64,000 bases of DNA from NCBI GenBank assembly GCA_023910605.1, contig JAAVVV010000001.1, positions 1,850,698 through 1,914,697 on the forward strand. Reading direction: 5' to 3'. Positions 1 to 10,124 of this stretch are shown piece by piece. The notes below the pieces were generated by a model. That model was not told the DNA's origin. It searched no databases and saw only the letters and a list, made by a program, of their open reading frames with translations. The position numbers and the translations under genes were made by a program. Source of the DNA: Bosea sp. (in: a-proteobacteria). Its GTDB lineage: Bacteria; Pseudomonadota; Alphaproteobacteria; Rhizobiales; Beijerinckiaceae. The first letter of the stretch is position 1. Each line of letters starts with the position of its first letter.

Positions 1-18
1 GGACGCTTCCTGCCTCGA

Positions 19-528
19 TCAGAGACGGAACCGGATCTGGTCGGTCCAGAAGCGCTCCAGCCGGCTGAGCGCATTGTTCAGGCGCTCGAAATCATCGCTC
101 GAAACGCCGCCGATCTTTTCGACCGTGTTGATGTGCTTGGTGTAGACGCTCTTGACGATATCGTGGACCTCGCGGCCCTTGGGCGTCAGGCTGATGCGTA
201 CTGCGCGGCGGTCGACGCGGCTGCGGGCATGATGAAGATAGCCCATCTCCACCAGCTTCTTGACATTGTAGGACACATTCGAGCCGAGATAGTAGCCCCG
301 CGTGCGCAGTTCGCTGGCGGTAAGCTCCTTGTCGCCGATGTTGTGGAGCAGCAGCGCCTGCACGCTATTCACATCGTCGCGGCCGTGCCGATCGAATTCG
401 TCCTTGATGATATCGAGCAGACGGCGGTGAAGCCTTTCGATCAGGTTGAGCGACTCGATATAGAGAGGAGCAACAGGCCCGAGATCTTGCGATGGTTTGT
501 GCGTAACTGCAGAATTAAACTTAATCAT
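19..528 (-). CDS. ldtR: MarR-family transcriptional regulator, LdtR type
   Basis: A 169-residue MarR-family winged-helix regulator. The winged helix lies at about residues 55-125, with the recognition helix around GYYLGSNVSYNVKKLVEMGY and the wing around SRVDRRAVRISLTPKGR. These blocks are what I recall of LdtR of Liberibacter and Sinorhizobium, which controls L,D-transpeptidase genes and osmotic stress tolerance; that role is family knowledge. The start is the ATG at 526-528. No L,D-transpeptidase gene is visible nearby, and the adjacent DUF6163 gene is a plausible target or partner. The roughly 215 bp upstream should hold its promoter. The family call is firm; the LdtR subtype is by sequence memory only. 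Confidence 0.85.
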   Translation of the reverse strand: MIKFNSAVTHKPSQDLGPVAPLYIESLNLIERLHRRLLDIIKDEFDRHGRDDVNSVQALLLHNIGDKELTASELRTRGYYLGSNVSYNVKKLVEMGYLHHARSRVDRRAVRISLTPKGREVHDIVKSVYTKHINTVEKIGGVSSDDFERLNNALSRLERFWTDQIRFRL

Positions 529-745
529 GACAATAACCCCACTCTGTTTGACGCCAGCCGACGGTTGTTGTGTCGGTCTGCAAGTGTGGTTGAGCCTAGC
601 TGCTGCGGATGAAAACGAGTTTAAATATCAGCCTGAATCAGAGATTTACAGCATTGCATGAATCGAATCTGAATTGACGGACCAGTAATCTAAAGCAATT
701 GTGACGATGCGTTCGGCGTTTCAAGGCGCGGTGGCAAGGTTTGAT

Positions 746-1186
746 TCACCGCGACGCGCTGCGCCCCGCCATCCAGTTGAGCCCCATGAAGGCCAGGATG
801 CAGCCCGCGAAGGCCGCAGCTCCCGCCAGGCCCAGATCGTTCGCGGCCGGGAAGACGAAGCCCAGCACGAGTTTGCTCCCCACAGCCAGCAACCAGACCA
901 CGCCGCCCCAGGGCGCCAGAAGCCAGAGCCCCACCGCCGCCAGAATGTCAGTAACGGCGAAATACACCGTCGCCGCCTGCGCGGTCATTGGCCTTGCGTC
1001 GAAGGGCTGCGCGGCGACCAGATCGACCCCCAGTATGCTGGCCCAGGCTTGAAGGCCCTGCGCGATCCAGGCCATGGCGAGCGCACGCAGGAACCAGACG
1101 TTGGCCCGTTCCCAATCGATCGGGCCGCGCGGCTTTGCGCCGTCCTTGCGGTCTGGCTGGGAGCCTGGAAGGCGCGGCACGCTCAT
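746..1186 (-). CDS. DUF6163 family integral membrane protein
   Basis: A 146-residue protein with about four hydrophobic segments (roughly residues 32-52, 68-92, 93-112 and 118-138) after a short charged N-terminus. This matches the small DUF6163 membrane family common in Hyphomicrobiales, for which I know no established biochemical function. The start codon lies 4 nt after the stop of the upstream CoA hydrolase gene, preceded by GAGG, so the two genes are probably transcribed together. It lies next to the ldtR-type regulator gene, an association I recall from other Hyphomicrobiales. No enzymatic motif is visible. Confidence 0.75.
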   Translation of the reverse strand: MSVPRLPGSQPDRKDGAKPRGPIDWERANVWFLRALAMAWIAQGLQAWASILGVDLVAAQPFDARPMTAQAATVYFAVTDILAAVGLWLLAPWGGVVWLLAVGSKLVLGFVFPAANDLGLAGAAAFAGCILAFMGLNWMAGRSASR

Positions 1187-1190
1187 CGCC

Positions 1191-2267
1191 TCAGACCGGC
1201 AGTTCGTTGGAGAGTGGCGCGAGATAGGCCATGATCGTCGCGGCGTCGACGGCCTCCAGCCGGTCGGGACGCCAGGCGGGCTTCTGATCCTTGTCGATGA
1301 TCAGGGCGCGCACGCCCTCATAGAAATCATGGCCAAGGACGACGCGGCTGACAATCCGGTATTCGAGGCGCACCGCATCCTCGAAGCTCAGCGTTGCGCC
1401 GGCCTGCATCTGCGCCAGTGCCAGCTTCATGCTGGTGGGGGACTTCGCCGCCATGGCGGCGATCAGGCTGGCCGCATAGGGATCATCCGAAGCGGCGAGG
1501 CGGGCCACGATTTCCTCGACCGTGGCGGCCGAGAACGCATGGTCGATCAGCGCCCGGCGCTCGTGGACAGGCGCAGGGCCGGGGTTTTGCCCAAGCCGCG
1601 CCAGCGTCGCATCGACATCCTCTCCGGCGATCAGGGCTTCGAGGCAGGGCGCGAAGGCCGAGGAGGGCAGGGAGTGCGTCACCAGGCCCAGCGCCAGCGC
1701 ATCGGACTGGCCCACCCGCTCGCCGCTGACGGCAAGCCAGCTTCCGGTGGCGCCCGGCAGGCGAGGCAGGGCATGGGTGGCGCCGACATCGGGAAAGAAG
1801 CCGATGCCGACTTCCGGCATCGCGAAGCGGTAGCGCTCGCCTGCGACGCGGTGCGAGCCGTGCAGAGACACACCCACGCCCCCGCCCATCACGATGCCAT
1901 CGATCAGCGCGACATAGGGCTTGGGATAGGTCTTGATCCGCAGATTGAGGAGATACTCCTCCTGCCAGAAAGCCCGCGCTTCCGCGATGCGGCCCGCCTT
2001 GCCCCAGTCATGCAGCAGCCGGATGTCGCCGCCGGCGCAGAAGGCCTTTTCGCCAGCGCCCATCACCACCACGTGCTTCACGCCGGGGTCGCATTCCCAG
2101 GCGTCGAGCGCGGCGGCGAGCCCGCGCACCATGCCGGGCGTCAGGGCATTGAGGGCCCGCGGCCGGTTGAGCACGATGACGCCGGCCTGTCCGCGCCGCT
2201 CGCACAGGATCTCCGGCGCCTGCTCCGCATCGGCGGCCGCTTCCGTGCCCGATTTCGTCTCGCTCAC
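1191..2267 (-). CDS. Enoyl-CoA hydratase/isomerase family protein, probable 3-hydroxyisobutyryl-CoA hydrolase
   Basis: A crotonase-fold protein of about 358 residues. It has the oxyanion-hole blocks AFCAGGDIRLL and GIVMGGGVGVSLHG, followed by the long C-terminal region (FFPDVGATHALPRLPG onward) typical of 3-hydroxyisobutyryl-CoA hydrolases, which are longer than simple enoyl-CoA hydratases. By family, it frees 3-hydroxyisobutyrate from its CoA ester in valine degradation. The frame is open upstream to 2396, but the GTG at 2265-2267 has a GGAG ribosome site 5 nt ahead and begins just before the family's conserved N-terminus, so I chose it. The next gene follows after 4 nt. A propionyl/branched-chain role fits; exact substrate is not provable here. 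Confidence 0.85.
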   Translation of the reverse strand: MSETKSGTEAAADAEQAPEILCERRGQAGVIVLNRPRALNALTPGMVRGLAAALDAWECDPGVKHVVVMGAGEKAFCAGGDIRLLHDWGKAGRIAEARAFWQEEYLLNLRIKTYPKPYVALIDGIVMGGGVGVSLHGSHRVAGERYRFAMPEVGIGFFPDVGATHALPRLPGATGSWLAVSGERVGQSDALALGLVTHSLPSSAFAPCLEALIAGEDVDATLARLGQNPGPAPVHERRALIDHAFSAATVEEIVARLAASDDPYAASLIAAMAAKSPTSMKLALAQMQAGATLSFEDAVRLEYRIVSRVVLGHDFYEGVRALIIDKDQKPAWRPDRLEAVDAATIMAYLAPLSNELPV

Positions 2268-2458
2268 ATCCGCTCCGCAGCAAAGCTTCAGGGGAAGTCC
2301 CGTTTCGCGTCTGCGGTCGCCCGAGTCAATGCCGCGCCACGCCCGCGCCCTCACGTCGCCAGCCGGCGGAAGGCGCGTCCGCACGCCCCATGTCATGGCG
2401 CCACATGCGACATCCCCGTCTTCTTACCGACTTGGTTGGAACGGTTCGAATGTGCTAG

Positions 2459-3556
<1,098 letters not shown>

Positions 3557-3754
3557 GCCGCGATCGTCACCACTGGCGCTGAGGCCGGGAATCCTGTTCG
3601 GTGAAGTGGTCGCCATGTCGCGACCCTGCGGCCTGGAAGGGCATGAATGGCGCTGATGCCAGACCCAGGAACCGAGAAGCAAAAGCGCCGCATTGTCAGA
3701 GCCTTGCCGCGATATCTGGAATCATGTTCCGAGGTCTGGTGCAGGTGGTGGGCC

Positions 3755-4156
3755 ATGCTCCGCATGGGGGCAGCGCGCGCCGCCATGGCCTTCATTGTGC
3801 TGGCCATCGCCGCATGCGCCGATGGCATCGAGCCTGACGAGGCGCGGCTGTGCCGCCTTGCTGTGCCTGCGCTCAATGATGGCGCTGCGCTGGCGCTCGA
3901 TCTGGCCCGTAAAGGCCCGTTCCCCCTGTCGATCCGCATCGACTACCGGGTGATCGCTGATGGCCGGCCCGATCAGGCCCGCTTCGTGATCTGCCGCTTC
4001 GCCGCCGCGCGCAACGCGCAGGGGCGGCGTGACCTCGTGGGGCTGGCGACCGAGCATGGCCCCATGGCCGATGCCTCCTTCTATTTTCTGCGCCGCTTCT
4101 ATCTGCAGGCGACTGGCGCAGCGCCGGTCGATCCTGCGCCGCCGGCGCGCTACTGA
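3755..4156 (+). CDS. Small predicted lipoprotein, function unknown
   Basis: A 133-residue protein whose N-terminus is a lipoprotein signal: basic MLRMGAAR, a hydrophobic stretch, then LAIAAC with the lipidation cysteine at residue 21. The remainder has ordered segments (SIRIDYRVI, ARFVICRF, ASFYFLRRFYL) but no domain I can name. The frame opens at 3647, but the ATG at 3755 has AGGTGG about 7 nt upstream and gives a clean signal peptide. I recall genes of this type just ahead of LivH-type permease genes in related bacteria, and a decayed permease-like sequence follows here. It may therefore be a leftover of a transport operon. Confidence 0.6.
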   Translation: MLRMGAARAAMAFIVLAIAACADGIEPDEARLCRLAVPALNDGAALALDLARKGPFPLSIRIDYRVIADGRPDQARFVICRFAAARNAQGRRDLVGLATEHGPMADASFYFLRRFYLQATGAAPVDPAPPARY

Positions 4157-4207
4157 CTGGCCTTGGCGCGACCGTGGCGCTCATAATCCGGATGCGGCGC
4201 CCGGCCT

Positions 4208-4505
4208 ATGGCCGCCATGCTGGGCGTTGATGGGCGCAGGGTGCATGAAAGGGCGCTGATCCTGGCCTGCGCGCTCGCTGGACTGGCGGGCATCATCCTC
4301 ACCGTGCTGTATGCGGGGCATGGGGTTCGCCGCCGGCTTCGCCATCGGGCTCAAGGCGCTGGTGGCGCTGTTCGAGGCCACCTGTTCCTCGACCATGCCG
4401 ATCGAGTGGCGGCACCTTGTGATTTATGGCGCGTTCGTGCTTCTGCTGGCCTTCCTGCCGGGCGGATTCTTCGGCTATGGCGCTCTGGGCGCGCGCCGCG
4501 TCTGA
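4208..4505 (+). pseudogene. Remnant of a branched-chain amino acid ABC transporter permease (LivH-like)
   Basis: Two adjoining frames together resemble the C-terminal half of LivH permeases. One frame (from 4208) carries AAMLGVDGRRVHERALIL and ACALAGLAGIILTVLYAG, like the cytoplasmic loop and next helix of LivH. After a frame change near 4311 the other reads GFAAGFAIGLKALVALFEA, then a PIEWRHL-type loop, a hydrophobic helix and FLPGGFFG, like the LivH C-terminus. The glycine-rich loop expected between is missing and no N-terminal half precedes it. Frameshift plus deletion points to decay. No good ribosome site precedes either piece. A small expressed membrane protein from the second frame (64 residues) cannot be excluded. 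This accounts for most of the 367-bp gap at 4157-4523. Confidence 0.5.
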
Positions 4506-4523
4506 AACGGGAGGGCGAGGAGA

Positions 4524-5753
4524 TTGGAAAACCCCGCGATCGCGCTCAGCGATGTCGAGGCTGCGGCCCGCGCCATCGAGGGCCACGTCATCCGCACCCC
4601 GCTCGTGCCGGCGCCCCGCCTGTCCGAACTCACCGGCGCGGAGGTCTTCGTCAAATACGAGAACATGCAGGCCACGGCCTCGTTCAAGGAAAGGGGCGCG
4701 GTGAATCGCCTGCTCCGGCTCACGCCCGAGGAGCGGATGCGCGGCGTCATCGCCATGTCGGCGGGCAACCACGCCCAGGGCCTCGCCTATCATGCGCGCA
4801 GGCTCGGCGTGCCGGCCACCATCGTCATGCCCGAGCCCACCCCGATCGTGAAGATCGAGAACACCCGCGCCCATGGCGCGCGCGTCGTGCTGCATGGCGA
4901 GACGCTGGCCGAGTCGGAGGATGAGGTCAGCCGCATCGCGGCGGCGGACGGTCTCGTTCTCGTCCATCCTTACGATGATGCTGCGGTGATGGCGGGGCAG
5001 GGCACCGTCGCGCTCGAAATGCTGGCGGACAGGCCCGACCTCGACATTCTGGTCGTGCCCATGGGCGGCGGCGGACTGATCGCAGGCATGGCCACGGCCG
5101 CGAAGGCGCTGAAGCCAGGGATCGTGGTGGTTGGCGCCGAGGCGAGGCTCTATCCCTCCTTCCACAATGCGCTGTATGGCGCGGACCTGCCCATCGGCGG
5201 GCCCACCATCGCCGAAGGCATCGCGGTGAAGAATGTCGGCACGCTGACGCTGCCGATCATCCGAGCCTTGGTCGAAGGGCCTGTGCTGCTGTCGGAGGCT
5301 CTGCTGGAGAGCGCCATCAATGCCTTCGCCACCCTGCAGCACACCATGGCGGAAGGGGCGGGCGCTGCCGGCCTCGCTGCCCTGCTGGCCGAGCCCGCCC
5401 GCTTCACCGGGCGCAAGGTCGGCATTGTCCTGTGCGGCGGCAACATCGATGCCCGCCTGCTGGCCTCGATCATGGTGCGGGAACTCGAGCGGGCCGACCG
5501 CATTCTCTCGCTGCGCATCACCACCGCCGACCGTCCCGGCATACTTGGGCAGATCGCCAGCCGCCTCGGGCAGCTCAAGGCAAACATCCTCGAAGTCTCC
5601 CATGGCCGCCTTTTGCTTGACGTACCGGCAAAGGGCGTCACCATCGACATCACGGTGGAGACGCGCGGCCCCGATCATGCCGGCGAGATCCTGTCGGCGC
5701 TGGCCGCGGACGGGTTGATGCCGCTGCGGCAGGACAGAAGAGGCGCGCGCTGA
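4524..5753 (+). CDS. ilvA: Threonine ammonia-lyase with C-terminal ACT domain
   Basis: A 409-residue fold-type II PLP enzyme that deaminates threonine to 2-oxobutyrate, feeding isoleucine synthesis or threonine breakdown. The PLP lysine is K55 in SFKERGA and the phosphate-binding loop is GGGG at 181-184. A single ACT domain (about 330-405, beginning LRITTADRPGILGQIA) is fused at the C-terminus, which corresponds to the medium-length single-ACT threonine ammonia-lyases. The start is a TTG at 4524 with GGGAGG about 9 nt upstream. The RDD-protein gene follows 21 bp downstream. Whether it is biosynthetic or catabolic is not decidable from sequence. Confidence 0.9.
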   Translation: MENPAIALSDVEAAARAIEGHVIRTPLVPAPRLSELTGAEVFVKYENMQATASFKERGAVNRLLRLTPEERMRGVIAMSAGNHAQGLAYHARRLGVPATIVMPEPTPIVKIENTRAHGARVVLHGETLAESEDEVSRIAAADGLVLVHPYDDAAVMAGQGTVALEMLADRPDLDILVVPMGGGGLIAGMATAAKALKPGIVVVGAEARLYPSFHNALYGADLPIGGPTIAEGIAVKNVGTLTLPIIRALVEGPVLLSEALLESAINAFATLQHTMAEGAGAAGLAALLAEPARFTGRKVGIVLCGGNIDARLLASIMVRELERADRILSLRITTADRPGILGQIASRLGQLKANILEVSHGRLLLDVPAKGVTIDITVETRGPDHAGEILSALAADGLMPLRQDRRGAR

Positions 5754-5774
5754 GGCGCCCCAAAGGAGCGGACG

Positions 5775-6278
5775 ATGACGGATGATACGCCCGATGACCG
5801 CCGCATCATCCGCTCCGGCGATGTCACGCCCGTCTACGACACGGCCGGCATCATGCTGCCGCGGCTGGTGGCGTATGTGGTTGACCTGTGCCTGGTCTCT
5901 GTCCTGGGACTGCTCGTGCTGATCGTGGTCTCGCTCCTGGGCCTGATCACCTTCGGCCTCTCCTGGCTTCTCTTCCCCATCGTGGGCATCGGCACGGCCA
6001 TGGCCTACGCGGCAATGACGATCGGCGGGCGCAATCAGGCCACGATCGGCATGCGCGTGACCGGTTTGCATGTCGAGCGTTACAATGGCGGGGCGCCCGA
6101 CGGCATCACCGCCGCCGCGCGCTGCCTGCTCTTCTATGCGGCGACATTCACGGTGGCGCTTCTGGCTCTGACCATCGGAATCGGCATCCTGCGCAGCGAT
6201 GGCCGGATGGGCCATGACCTGCTCACCGGCCTCATCGTGATGAGGAACGGACAGGGCGCGCAGCGGCTCACGCCTTAG
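5775..6278 (+). CDS. RDD family membrane protein
   Basis: A 167-residue membrane protein with the RDD-family signature: the conserved Arg and Asp of helix one (PRLVAYVVDL, about 29-38) and the final Asp in DGRMGHDLLTG (about 142-152). Three to four hydrophobic segments lie between about 30 and 135. RDD proteins are poorly defined; some have been linked to ion transport, so I give no function. It lies 21 bp after the threonine ammonia-lyase gene with a GGAG just upstream of the ATG, so it is probably co-transcribed. It converges on thiL with only 14 bp between stops. Confidence 0.85.
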   Translation: MTDDTPDDRRIIRSGDVTPVYDTAGIMLPRLVAYVVDLCLVSVLGLLVLIVVSLLGLITFGLSWLLFPIVGIGTAMAYAAMTIGGRNQATIGMRVTGLHVERYNGGAPDGITAAARCLLFYAATFTVALLALTIGIGILRSDGRMGHDLLTGLIVMRNGQGAQRLTP

Positions 6279-6292
6279 CATGAGCCTGCGAT

Positions 6293-7288
6293 TCAGCTCC
6301 AGCCGTGCTCGAAGCGCAGCGCGCCGAAGCTGGCAGGCCGGCCGTCCAGCCCGGTGAAGGCTGGCGCTGCGGAGTCGGTCAGTTCGCCGATCTCGGCTGC
6401 GGGGCAGCCCAGTGCAGCGCAGGCGGCCAGCAAGTCCTCGACCTTCTCAGGCTCGAGCGCCATCAGCACCTCGTAATCGTCGCCGCCCGCCACGATAGGC
6501 TCGATCAGCGCCGGCTCTGCCATGAGCGCAGCGCGCGCGGCGCCTGAAAGCGGCACCCGGGCGAGGTCGATCCATGGCGCGCAGGCCCCGTGCGAAGCGG
6601 CGGCGCCGAGCTTCACCGCATCGCCCAGCAGTCCGTCCGAGACATCCATGGCTGCGGCGGCATGCTCGCGGATCGCCAGGGCGAGCCTGTTGCGCGGCTT
6701 GGGATGCAGGTAGCGATCGGCCAGCCAGCCGCGTTCCTCATCATTCAGAACCTCTGCCCATCGCGCGGCCTTGTCCTGCCGCAGGCGAAGGCCGAGCGCC
6801 GCGTCTCCGATCGTGCCCGTCACCACGAGCCGCTGGCCGACCCGCCCGCCCGTACGGGGCACCATGGCGCCAGCGGGGCAGGAGCCGATGGCCGTCACGG
6901 AAACGGTGAGCCCGCCTGCCGCCCGCACGGTATCGCCGCCCAGCAGCGGGCAGCGATAGGCGCGGGCATCCTCGCCAAGCGCTGCGGCGAAATCCGCCAT
7001 CCAACGCTCCTCCGTGCCGGCCGGAAGCGCCAGCCCGAGCAGGAAGCCCAGCGGCTCGGCGCCCTTGGCGGCAAGATCTGAAAGATTCACGCGCAGGGCC
7101 TTGCGCGCGATGGAGCCGGCCGGATCGTCGGGGAAGAAGTGGATGCCGGCCGCCAGCATGTCCTTGGTCAGGACCAGCTCATGGCCAGGCGGAGGCGCCA
7201 GCAGCGCGGCGTCGTCGAGAAGGCCCAGTGAGCCCGGCCCGGCGATCGGGGCCAGATGGCGTGCGATCAGGCCGTCCTCGGAGATCAT
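6293..7288 (-). CDS. thiL: Thiamine-monophosphate kinase
   Basis: A 331-residue kinase of the PurM-like ATP-binding superfamily that phosphorylates thiamine monophosphate to thiamine diphosphate, the last step of thiamine synthesis. Visible family blocks are LLDDAALL (Asp pair near residue 25), LVLTKDML, RKALRVNLSDLAAKGA, LLGGDTVRA, AAAMDVSDGLLGD and IVAGGDDYEVL. The frame is open well upstream, but the ATG at 7286-7288 is the only start before the conserved N-terminus, lying 43 bp after the nusB stop. It is the last gene of the nrdR-ribD-ribE-ribH-nusB-thiL run, an arrangement common in alphaproteobacteria. Confidence 0.95.
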   Translation of the reverse strand: MISEDGLIARHLAPIAGPGSLGLLDDAALLAPPPGHELVLTKDMLAAGIHFFPDDPAGSIARKALRVNLSDLAAKGAEPLGFLLGLALPAGTEERWMADFAAALGEDARAYRCPLLGGDTVRAAGGLTVSVTAIGSCPAGAMVPRTGGRVGQRLVVTGTIGDAALGLRLRQDKAARWAEVLNDEERGWLADRYLHPKPRNRLALAIREHAAAAMDVSDGLLGDAVKLGAAASHGACAPWIDLARVPLSGAARAALMAEPALIEPIVAGGDDYEVLMALEPEKVEDLLAACAALGCPAAEIGELTDSAAPAFTGLDGRPASFGALRFEHGWS

Positions 7289-7331
7289 GCCGAGCCGGCG
7301 TGGCGGCCACGCCCGGGTGACGGCCGCGCGC

Positions 7332-7802
7332 TCACGCCATGTCCTCCGGCCGCCGCTCACGGGCGATGCGGTCGAGCACGGCATTGGCGATGCCCGGCTC
7401 ATCGCCTTCGTAGAAGGCGCGGGCCACGGTGACATATTCGTTGATGACCGCCTTGGGCGGGACATCCTTGCGGAACATCAGCTCATAGGCGCCAGCCCGC
7501 AGCACGGAGCGCAGCACCGTCTCGATGCGCTTGAGCGGCCAGCCATCGGTGAGCGCGGTGTCCACCACCCGGTCGATCGGCCTTTGCTCGCGCACCACGC
7601 CGCTGAGCACGTCGCGGAAGAAATTGGCCTCGGCGGCCGGCAAACAGATGCCGTCGACCTCCTTGCCCATCCAGAAGGTCTCGAATTCGGCCATGGCCTC
7701 GATGAGGCCCTTGCCGGCCACGTCCATCTGATAGAGGGCCTGCACGGCGGCAAGACGGGCCGCGCGCCGCTTCTCCATGCGCTGGTCCTGGCGCGAATTC
7801 AC
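7332..7802 (-). CDS. nusB: Transcription antitermination factor NusB
   Basis: A 156-residue all-helical RNA-binding protein of usual length. It binds boxA RNA with NusE (S10) and promotes antitermination on rRNA operons. Family blocks include [17 protein letters not shown] near the N-terminus and [26 protein letters not shown] toward the C-terminus, including the conserved NEYV segment. Its start overlaps the ribH stop by 4 bp, so translation is probably coupled. thiL follows after 43 bp. Confidence 0.96.
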   Translation of the reverse strand: MNSRQDQRMEKRRAARLAAVQALYQMDVAGKGLIEAMAEFETFWMGKEVDGICLPAAEANFFRDVLSGVVREQRPIDRVVDTALTDGWPLKRIETVLRSVLRAGAYELMFRKDVPPKAVINEYVTVARAFYEGDEPGIANAVLDRIARERRPEDMA

Positions 7803-8290
7803 GATGCGGCCTCGAAGCGCCGCTTGAGCCTGAGCACGCTGAGCGCCGCTTCCGCCGCGCCGCCACCCTTGTCCATCTCGCTGATGCGGGCGCGCGCCCA
7901 GGCCTGAGCCTCGTTCTCGACCGTAAGGATGCCGTTGCCGATGGCCCAGCGGTTCTGCACGGCGAGGTCCATCAAGGCGCGGCAGCTCTCGCCGGCCACG
8001 ATGTCGTAGTGGGTCGTTTCGCCGCGGATCACGCAGCCGAGCGCCACGGCGGCATCATAGGGCCGGCCCGCAGCCGCAGCGCCGGCAAAGGCGATGGCGA
8101 TGGCAGCCGGGATCTCGAGCGCGCCCGGAACCGTGACGACCTCGGCATCGGCCCCGGCGCGCCTGACTGCCGCCAGCGCGCCTTCGAGAAGCGCATCGGC
8201 CATGTCGTCGTAGAAACGGGCCTCGACGATGAGGATGCGCGCACCTGTCAGGAGCGTATTGTCGCGTTGGGCCTTGCTGGCGCCAGCCAT
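7799..8290 (-). CDS. ribH: 6,7-dimethyl-8-ribityllumazine synthase
   Basis: A 163-residue enzyme of riboflavin synthesis. It joins 5-amino-6-ribitylaminouracil and dihydroxybutanone phosphate to give lumazine, and forms large oligomers. Diagnostic blocks are VPGALEIP (54-61) and [12 protein letters not shown] (85-96), with the catalytic His at 94. The frame is open to 8422, but the ATG at 8288-8290 starts the family-length protein, with GAAGAG upstream. It sits between ribE (32 bp away) and nusB (4-bp overlap). Confidence 0.96.
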   Translation of the reverse strand: MAGASKAQRDNTLLTGARILIVEARFYDDMADALLEGALAAVRRAGADAEVVTVPGALEIPAAIAIAFAGAAAAGRPYDAAVALGCVIRGETTHYDIVAGESCRALMDLAVQNRWAIGNGILTVENEAQAWARARISEMDKGGGAAEAALSVLRLKRRFEAAS

Positions 8291-8322
8291 GGGGTGACTC
8301 TTCGGTGGGTGATTGAGCCGCG

Positions 8323-8973
8323 TCAGTAGCCCTGCGCGCGCGCCTCGGCAAGCCTTGCTGCATAACGCGCCATCAGATCGACCTCGATGTGCAGCCCGTC
8401 GCCCGCCTTGCGCTCTCGCCATGTCGTGACGCTGAGCGAATGGGGGATGAGCAGCACCGTGAAGATATCGCCATCCACGCTGTTCACCGTCAGCGAGGTT
8501 CCATCGAGGCAGACGGAGCCTTTCGCGGCGATGAAGCCGGCCAGCGGCTTTGGCGTGCGGATGTGGAAACGGGCCGTGGCGCCCCAGGGATCGGCTGGAT
8601 CGGGCGCGATCGGCTCATGCTTCACGATCTCGGCGACGCCATCGACATGGCCCGTGACCAGATGGCCGCCCAGCTCGTCGCCAACCTTCAGCGAGCGTTC
8701 CAGATTGATGCGCTCGCCGGCCTGCCAGCGGCCCGCCAGGGTCTTCGCCAGCGTCTCCGCCGCCGCCTCGACATGGAAGATGCAGCCCGCCTCGCCATCG
8801 CTGCGCGCCGAGAGCGCCGTTACCGTGAGGCACACGCCCGCGCAGGCGATCGAGGCGCCGATGTCGATGCCGGCCGCGTCAAAAGGGCAGGCGATCGCCA
8901 GCCGGCGCAGGTTTTCGCCGGCCTGCCGGGCCTCTGTGACCACGCCGACGGCTTTGACGATGCCTGTGAACAT
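8323..8973 (-). CDS. ribE: Riboflavin synthase, alpha subunit
   Basis: A 216-residue protein built of two homologous lumazine-binding barrels, starting [10 protein letters not shown], the invariant N-terminus of the family. It dismutates two lumazine molecules to riboflavin and the pyrimidine precursor. The second barrel begins around [14 protein letters not shown]. There are tandem ATGs (8974-8976 and 8971-8973); the second fits the family N-terminus and sits about 7 nt from GAGAGGA. The ribD stop overlaps this start region (ATGATG), so translation is coupled. Confidence 0.96.
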   Translation of the reverse strand: MFTGIVKAVGVVTEARQAGENLRRLAIACPFDAAGIDIGASIACAGVCLTVTALSARSDGEAGCIFHVEAAAETLAKTLAGRWQAGERINLERSLKVGDELGGHLVTGHVDGVAEIVKHEPIAPDPADPWGATARFHIRTPKPLAGFIAAKGSVCLDGTSLTVNSVDGDIFTVLLIPHSLSVTTWRERKAGDGLHIEVDLMARYAARLAEARAQGY

Positions 8974-10124
8974 CATGCAATCCTCTCATGAAACGCGAAG
9001 CTGTCGTGGCCGATCAGGGCGTTGCGCGCAAGCCGGTAACGTGCTCCGGCTCCGCCCGCGAGCAACGCCGCGAGGCGGGGCCGCACGGCCGTCACGCCCT
9101 CGGCGCCAAGCCTGTGCGGCGCGGTCGAGATGACGATCTCGTCGGCGAGGCCCTGAAGCGCAAGCTGCTCGCCCACCGTGGGTCCGCCCTCCGAGAACAC
9201 GCGCGTGATGCCGCGCGTGGCCAGAAGCGCGAGCGCTTCCCTTAGGTCGATATGGCCGTCTGCGCCGCGGCCGACCCGCATCACGTCGACGCCCGCCGCC
9301 ACAAGCTGGCGCTCGGGATCGAGCGGCGCATCCTCGGCCGTGATGACCCAGGTGGGAACCGTGCCGGAGGTTGCGACAAGCTGAAGCCCTGCGTGCATCC
9401 TGAGGCGCGTGTCGAGCACGACCCGCACGGGCGAGCGATGGGCGAGCCCCGGCAGGCGCACGGTCAGCAGCGGATCATCGGCCAGCACCGTCTCGACGCC
9501 GAGCATGATCGCATCGAAATGCGTGCGCTGGAGCTGCACCCAGGCCGTCGCCTCCGGGCACGAGATGGGCAGGCGTGACCGGCCCGGCCCGCCCGCGTAT
9601 CCGTCCGCCGTGCGCGCGATCTTGAAGGTCACGGTCGGCAGCCCCTCGCGCACGCGCCGGAAATGCCCGCGATGGTTCGCCCCGGCCTCGGTGGCCAGGG
9701 TTCCGACATCAACCTTGACACCGGCGGCGCGCAGCAGAGCGTGGCCAAGCCCGGCGATGCGGGGGTTGGGATCGGCGATGGCGGAGACGACGCGCCTCAC
9801 GCCGGCCGACAATATGCGCTCGACGCAAGGAATGCCGCCGCGCACCGAGCGATAGGCGCAAGGCTCAAGCGTGACATATAGCGTGGCGCCGGCTGCGGCT
9901 TCCCCTGCCTGCTCCAGCGCCTGCGCTTCGCCATGCGGCCTGCCGCCCGCTTGCGTGGCGCCCCGGCCAACGATCACCGGCGCCCCCTCGACCATGCGCA
10001 CCAGCACCGCGCCCACCGACGGGTTCGGCCAGCTCTCGCCCAGGCCCCTGCGGCCCAGCGCCAGCGCATGGGCCATGAAGCGGGAATCCAGCTCCGGCAG
10101 GGCCGGTGGAGCGCCCTCAGTCAT
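8973..10124 (-). CDS. ribD: Bifunctional riboflavin biosynthesis deaminase/reductase
   Basis: A 383-residue two-domain enzyme. The N-terminal cytidine-deaminase-type zinc domain has H64 in RPHGEAQAL, with C89 and C100 in [14 protein letters not shown]. The C-terminal dihydrofolate-reductase-like domain runs from about 165 ([16 protein letters not shown]) with [10 protein letters not shown] and [10 protein letters not shown]. It performs the second and third steps from GTP to the lumazine precursor. The zinc motif reads H-G-E instead of the usual H-A-E, and the second and third ligands are 11 residues apart, slightly wider than in E. coli RibD. It overlaps nrdR by 8 bp and ribE by a few bases. 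Confidence 0.95.
   Translation of the reverse strand: MTEGAPPALPELDSRFMAHALALGRRGLGESWPNPSVGAVLVRMVEGAPVIVGRGATQAGGRPHGEAQALEQAGEAAAGATLYVTLEPCAYRSVRGGIPCVERILSAGVRRVVSAIADPNPRIAGLGHALLRAAGVKVDVGTLATEAGANHRGHFRRVREGLPTVTFKIARTADGYAGGPGRSRLPISCPEATAWVQLQRTHFDAIMLGVETVLADDPLLTVRLPGLAHRSPVRVVLDTRLRMHAGLQLVATSGTVPTWVITAEDAPLDPERQLVAAGVDVMRVGRGADGHIDLREALALLATRGITRVFSEGGPTVGEQLALQGLADEIVISTAPHRLGAEGVTAVRPRLAALLAGGAGARYRLARNALIGHDSFAFHERIA

Noticed and set aside
4299-6281. Very long minus-strand open frame opposite threonine ammonia-lyase and the RDD gene
   Set aside because: Its translation is low-complexity His/Arg/Gly/Asp-rich with no domain, the product of GC-rich codon bias on the other strand.
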